Source of the DNA: Rugamonas sp. A1-17
GTDB taxonomy: Bacteria; Pseudomonadota; Gammaproteobacteria; Burkholderiales; Burkholderiaceae_D
Direction of reading: 5' to 3'
Assembly (NCBI GenBank): GCA_025548565.1
Contig: JAJLPB010000001.1
Span: forward strand, 558,001-622,000
DNA length: 64,000 bases
Part shown: one piece after another, positions 61,257-64,000 of the stretch
Layout: each line of letters opens with the position of its first letter
Numbering within the stretch: the first letter of the stretch is position 1
Position numbers and translations under genes: made by a program
The notes under the pieces: generated by a model
Told to the model about the DNA's origin: nothing
The model's input: only the letters and a program-made list of their open reading frames with translations
Databases searched by the model: none

Positions 61257-61511
61257 ACGTTTGACGAATCAGCATGAAATGCCAATATCTGGTGGGCATT
61301 TTGTGGGGACTGACCTTAGTAGGGGGGGCAACACGGGAGTCAACTATGGCACAGGCATGCACTTTTATTCGGTGCGTCATGCGTAGTGGGGTGAGGGGGT
61401 AAAAACATTCAGACGGGCAGTCCCTGCAAATCAACACGGACAACTTAAGTGCACGTAAAGTTAGAAAGGTTCGAAAATGCACGTCCTCATTGTATTTTGG
61501 CAATTTCATGT
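61257..61511. other. Intergenic, left part of the hipBA cassette
   Basis: About 255 bp without a supportable gene. Frames here read across the repeat block and have no ribosome site. Confidence 0.55.
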
Positions 61512-61581
61512 TGACAGCAGCCTTTATGGCGGGCTACACTTGCGCTAGCGCAAGTGTAGCCCGCCATAAAGGCTGCTGTCA
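61512..61581. repeat. 70-bp perfect palindrome
   Basis: The two 35-bp arms are exact reverse complements with no spacer; the centre is CTTGCGCTAGCGCAAG. The arm reads TGACAGCAGCCTTTATGGCG and onwards. The flanks are not symmetric. It lies 120 bp upstream of the hipB-like start. Confidence 0.92.
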
Positions 61582-61592
61582 TGCATGTTTTG

Positions 61593-61633
61593 TTTGATAT
61601 GTCGAGCATTAAGGCTATAATGATCGACATATC
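61593..61633 (+). promoter_or_regulatory. Promoter with inverted-repeat operator for hipBA-like operon
   Basis: A TATAAT -10 box at 61616-61621 with TTTGAT 17 bp upstream (61593-61598). It is framed by GATATGTCGA at 61596-61605 and its exact inverse TCGACATATC at 61624-61633. The left half overlaps the -35 box and the right half covers the expected transcription start, the arrangement expected for autorepression by HipB. Confidence 0.65.
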
Positions 61634-61701
61634 GAACAGTGTTTGACATTTATGCTCCGCTGATCCATAGTTAGACACACATTCTGGCGCTACTCCATCC
61701 C

Positions 61702-62043
61702 ATGCGTATCACTCAAGCTGAAGCTCTGCCTTCCAACCTTACAATGGAAGCCATGCAAATTGGCGCACGCTTGGCTCGCCTGAGAGTTGCGAGAAACATC
61801 TCGCAGACTGAGGCTGCTCTGCGAGCAGGCATATCGCGGAACACGGCATATAGACTTGAAAAAGGAGATCCAAGCATCGCATTTGGGCAGCTTCTTCGCT
61901 TTCTCGACGCTATTGCCCCTGGCAAGACATTGCAAAGTTTCCTGACGGAAGATGACTCCACAATTGCGGCGCTTGAGGCGAAAGAGCGAAGAAGGCGAGT
62001 TCGTCCATTAACTAAGCGCGAGCGGGAAGATCTGAACTTCTAA
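61702..62043 (+). CDS. HipB-like XRE family antitoxin/repressor
   Basis: A 113-aa protein with a XRE helix-turn-helix (ARLARLRVARNISQTEAALR, AGISRNTAYRLEKGDPSI) and a helical tail ending with basic RRRRVRPLTKREREDLNF. The HipA-like gene follows after 11 bp. Partner and position mark it as the antitoxin and operon repressor. G+C is lower than the core. Confidence 0.85.
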   Translation: MRITQAEALPSNLTMEAMQIGARLARLRVARNISQTEAALRAGISRNTAYRLEKGDPSIAFGQLLRFLDAIAPGKTLQSFLTEDDSTIAALEAKERRRRVRPLTKREREDLNF

Positions 62044-62054
62044 GTTCATTTTAT

Positions 62055-63401
62055 ATGATGAAACAAGAAAACCTCGTAGTCTTTGCGCATGTCGAAGATG
62101 AATTCGTGCCAGCCGGATTGTTGACACTTCATGAGGAAAATACCCATGTGGTGGCATCTGAATTTTCGTATGGCACTAAATATCTCACCCGGCAACATGC
62201 ACTTGAGGTCGATCCGGTCAGTCTATCTATTGCAGATAAATCAGCAGTCCGACAAAAGAAAATACTGCCTGTAGATGGCCTAAAGATGTTTGGCGGGATT
62301 CGTGATGCCTCACCTGATGCTTGGGGGCGACGTGTAATCGAAGCGAAACTCAAGGCTAAAGCAAATGATTTGCCGGAGTCAACATATTTACTTGAAGCTG
62401 GTAGTAACCGAATTGGTGCTCTAGATGTGCGCGCTGACATAAAAGCACTGCCAACTGATGGGTGTCAGTCAACGGCTGACCTTCAATATCTGCTTGAGGC
62501 CGCCGAGCGAATAGAGGAGGGAGAAGATATACCTGCTAGCCTTGAAGCGATCTTCGAGGCTGGGGCATCGTTAGGTGGAGCTCGGCCAAAGGCAACCATT
62601 CGCGATGAGCAAGGCATCCTTTGGCTTGCAAAATTTCAGAGTCGTGACGAGCGATTGAACGTGCCGGAAATTGAAACAGCCACAATGAAGCTAGCTTCTC
62701 TCTGTGGCATGACGGTTCCTGATGTGCAATTTATTAAAGTTGGCGACAGAGACGTGATGTTGATTCGCCGATTTGATCGCTATTGGCTAGATACCAAAGA
62801 AAAGTACAGTTCTTTAGCTGATGTGGTAGTCAATCAACCAGACGAGCACAGGTTGACAGAGCGAAGACTGCATTTTGTAAGTGGCCTTACTATGCTGGCT
62901 TGCGATGAGATTCAGTCGCGAGAGAAGAGTTATGGGGACTTGGCACAAGGAATTCGCCGCTACTGTCATCATAGTGTAATTCGCGAGAACAATCGCGAAC
63001 TATTTACGAGGATGGTTTATAACATTTTTGTATCAAATGATGATGATCATCCGCGTAATCATGGATTCCTTTGGGATCCTTACATTGGAGGATGGCGGCT
63101 AAGTCCACTTTATGACGTTATGCCACGTCCGACTCGAGCAACAGATCGTTTTCTATTCTTAGGGGTTGGTCAGGAAGGCCGCTCAGCCACACTTGATAAT
63201 GCTATATCGGCAAAAGAAATGTTTAATCTTTCAGTGCAAGATGCGACATCCATCATTGCCGACGTATGGGAGAGGGTGCGTGAGTGGAAGACCTATTTCG
63301 AAGAATTTGGTACTTCGACGAAATCTATCGAACAGGCAGAGAATGCTTTTAGACATATAGATCATATATCTACTTCACGGCTTAGGGCTGGTCTACCTTA
63401 G
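62055..63401 (+). CDS. HipA-like serine/threonine kinase toxin
   Basis: A 448-aa protein of the HipA family (E. coli HipA phosphorylates GltX and causes persistence). The N-terminal subdomain has LPVDGLKMFGGIRDASPDAWG; the P-loop-like GASLGGARPKA is near residue 172. The catalytic loop NIFVSNDDDHPRNHGF is near 322-337, and the metal motif LSPLYDVMP near 349. All key Asp residues are present, so it appears active. Two ATGs (62055, 62058) could start it. AT-rich relative to the core. Confidence 0.88.
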   Translation: MMKQENLVVFAHVEDEFVPAGLLTLHEENTHVVASEFSYGTKYLTRQHALEVDPVSLSIADKSAVRQKKILPVDGLKMFGGIRDASPDAWGRRVIEAKLKAKANDLPESTYLLEAGSNRIGALDVRADIKALPTDGCQSTADLQYLLEAAERIEEGEDIPASLEAIFEAGASLGGARPKATIRDEQGILWLAKFQSRDERLNVPEIETATMKLASLCGMTVPDVQFIKVGDRDVMLIRRFDRYWLDTKEKYSSLADVVVNQPDEHRLTERRLHFVSGLTMLACDEIQSREKSYGDLAQGIRRYCHHSVIRENNRELFTRMVYNIFVSNDDDHPRNHGFLWDPYIGGWRLSPLYDVMPRPTRATDRFLFLGVGQEGRSATLDNAISAKEMFNLSVQDATSIIADVWERVREWKTYFEEFGTSTKSIEQAENAFRHIDHISTSRLRAGLP

Positions 63402-63464
63402 TGGTAGTACAGCAGGCATGCTACGTCTACGGCTATCTGGGGTAGCTTTCACCCCGCGCCGACA

Positions 63465-63531
63465 AAATCAAGAAGTATCAAACCAGATTTCTCCCTAGAA
63501 GAAGCCGGCTTTTCGTTGTCCTTGAAAATTC
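63465..63531 (+). repeat. Degraded copy of the tRNA-linked terminator block
   Basis: Matches DR3 with changes from ATCAAGAAGT through TTCTCCCTAGAAGAAGC to CGTTGTCCTTGAAAAT. The tRNA 3' part and the first half of the stem are lost. It may mark the right end of the hipBA cassette. Confidence 0.45.
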
Positions 63532-63815
63532 GAGGTGTAGTGCCCGTCCTGTAGCTTTTTACGCCCCCCTTCCAACTCACCGAGTTTCTTTTCAAGGGTT
63601 GTATTAACGTAATTCCCGAACTCAGTCATGCGCTTCTTAACCTCGGCAGGCATGGCTTGCGCAGGAGAGGGACGAGGCATATCGGGCTTGTGTTGCGAAC
63701 GTAGCGGATGCTCAGGTGTTTATCCAGGTTGGCGGCCTGGGTATGGGCTGTCAGCAATTCTGCGAATTCCACGTGCGCCTGCAACCCGCGACATTCGATA
63801 CTGATTCGTTTACAA
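63495..63815 (-). pseudogene. Frameshifted remnant of an unidentified gene
   Basis: On the minus strand one frame reads ISIECRGLQAHVEFAELLTA then HTQAANLDK, and a second frame continues PEHPLRSQHKPDMPRPSPAQ then MPAEVKKRMTEFGNYVN to a stop at 63495. Both parts look like protein, joined across a frameshift near 63720. The last residues run into the degraded repeat. A 61-aa protein from the ATG at 63680 could still be made. No family recognised. Confidence 0.4.
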
Positions 63816-63819
63816 TCGT

Positions 63820-64000
63820 CACGTCAGCGCTGCCGACAGGTGCGCCACCAACGCCCTTACCTTGGCCGAATGCTTGCGTTCGGGCGGGCTCACAAGATGA
63901 ATCGGGGTGCGCGGCGTCTCCCAATCGGGCATGAGTCGCACAACTTCACCGCTCGCCAACTCGCTGTCGAGCAGCCAGGTGGGCAGGTAGCCGATTCCCA
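63820..64000 (-). CDS. LysR family transcriptional regulator, C-terminal part (partial)
   Basis: The minus-strand frame entering at the window edge reads GIGYLPTWLLDSELASGEVV, then RLMPDWETPRTPIHLVSPP, KHSAKVRALVAHLSAAL and a TGA at 63822-63820. This is the typical end of a LysR substrate-binding domain (GxGxxP.WL..L..G.LV.LLPDW). The DNA-binding part lies beyond the window. Confidence 0.8.

Noticed and set aside
61487..61678. Minus-strand frame of 63 codons across the palindrome
   Set aside because: Its sequence is dictated by the palindrome, and it overlaps the promoter region of the hipB-like gene with no ribosome site.

Overview
The window looks like chromosome of a high-GC betaproteobacterium, most likely Oxalobacteraceae (Massilia / Duganella / Janthinobacterium group). 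This is inferred from the strongly G/C-ending codon use, a dnaE1-type polymerase, DUF6139 and DUF6447 proteins, a PrtD-like type I secretion system, and the gene order GT9 - yebC - purD - hemF - nadD - rsfS - rlmH - maf - rng. No 16S sequence is present, so genus is not proven.

Region by region. 1-6.6 kb: the tail of a probable secreted Asp/Asn-rich protein, a methyltransferase with a regulatory domain, and a complete type I secretion operon (ABC exporter, adaptor, TolC-like protein), with a textbook CRP-like palindrome upstream. 6.6-9.6 kb: two membrane acyltransferases separated by a decayed IS605-type tnpB remnant, then a DUF6447 protein. 9.6-11 kb: trhO and an eroded hicAB pair. 11-16 kb: dnaE, a DUF6139 protein and a DUF535 protein. 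16-24 kb: a histidine kinase/FixJ-like pair, a WaaL-glycosyltransferase 9 fusion divergent from waaF, and a diguanylate cyclase. 23.6-27.8 kb: a hydrolase, two exported proteins of unknown function and a metallophosphoesterase lipoprotein. 27.9-29.5 kb: an AT-rich patch with an orphan polymorphic-toxin-like domain, a probable immunity gene and a frameshifted remnant. 29.5-37.6 kb: a co-directional housekeeping cluster on the minus strand. 37.7-48 kb: a PhoD-like phosphatase, a RelE-like toxin with antitoxin, an EamA transporter, mgsA, a quinone oxidoreductase, a DUF4136 lipoprotein, pepN and fbp.

48.1-63.5 kb is the accessory part. It starts at tRNA-Thr(CGT). The 3' end of this tRNA and its downstream terminator recur at 51.9 and 61.16 kb, and a degraded terminator-side copy lies at 63.47 kb. 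This marks tandem accretion of three cassettes: (i) a 42-aa protein, a RepB-like primase, an M48-like metallopeptidase and a STAS-HATPase-DUF4325 protein; (ii) LysR, SDR and GST genes followed by an AraC regulator divergent from a six-gene detoxification-like operon (SDR, NTF2-like, exported crotonase, YciI, SDR, aldehyde dehydrogenase), with a four-box operator between them; (iii) a hipBA module preceded by a 70-bp perfect palindrome and a promoter framed by inverted repeats. The window ends inside a LysR gene.

A family of REP-like inverted repeats sits at gene ends at 14.65, 18.48, 43.24 and 46.93 kb. The best candidates for something not yet described are the M48-like/STAS-HATPase pair in the first tRNA-linked cassette, the tandem tRNA-end cassette array itself, and the orphan toxin module whose expected start codon reads ATT.
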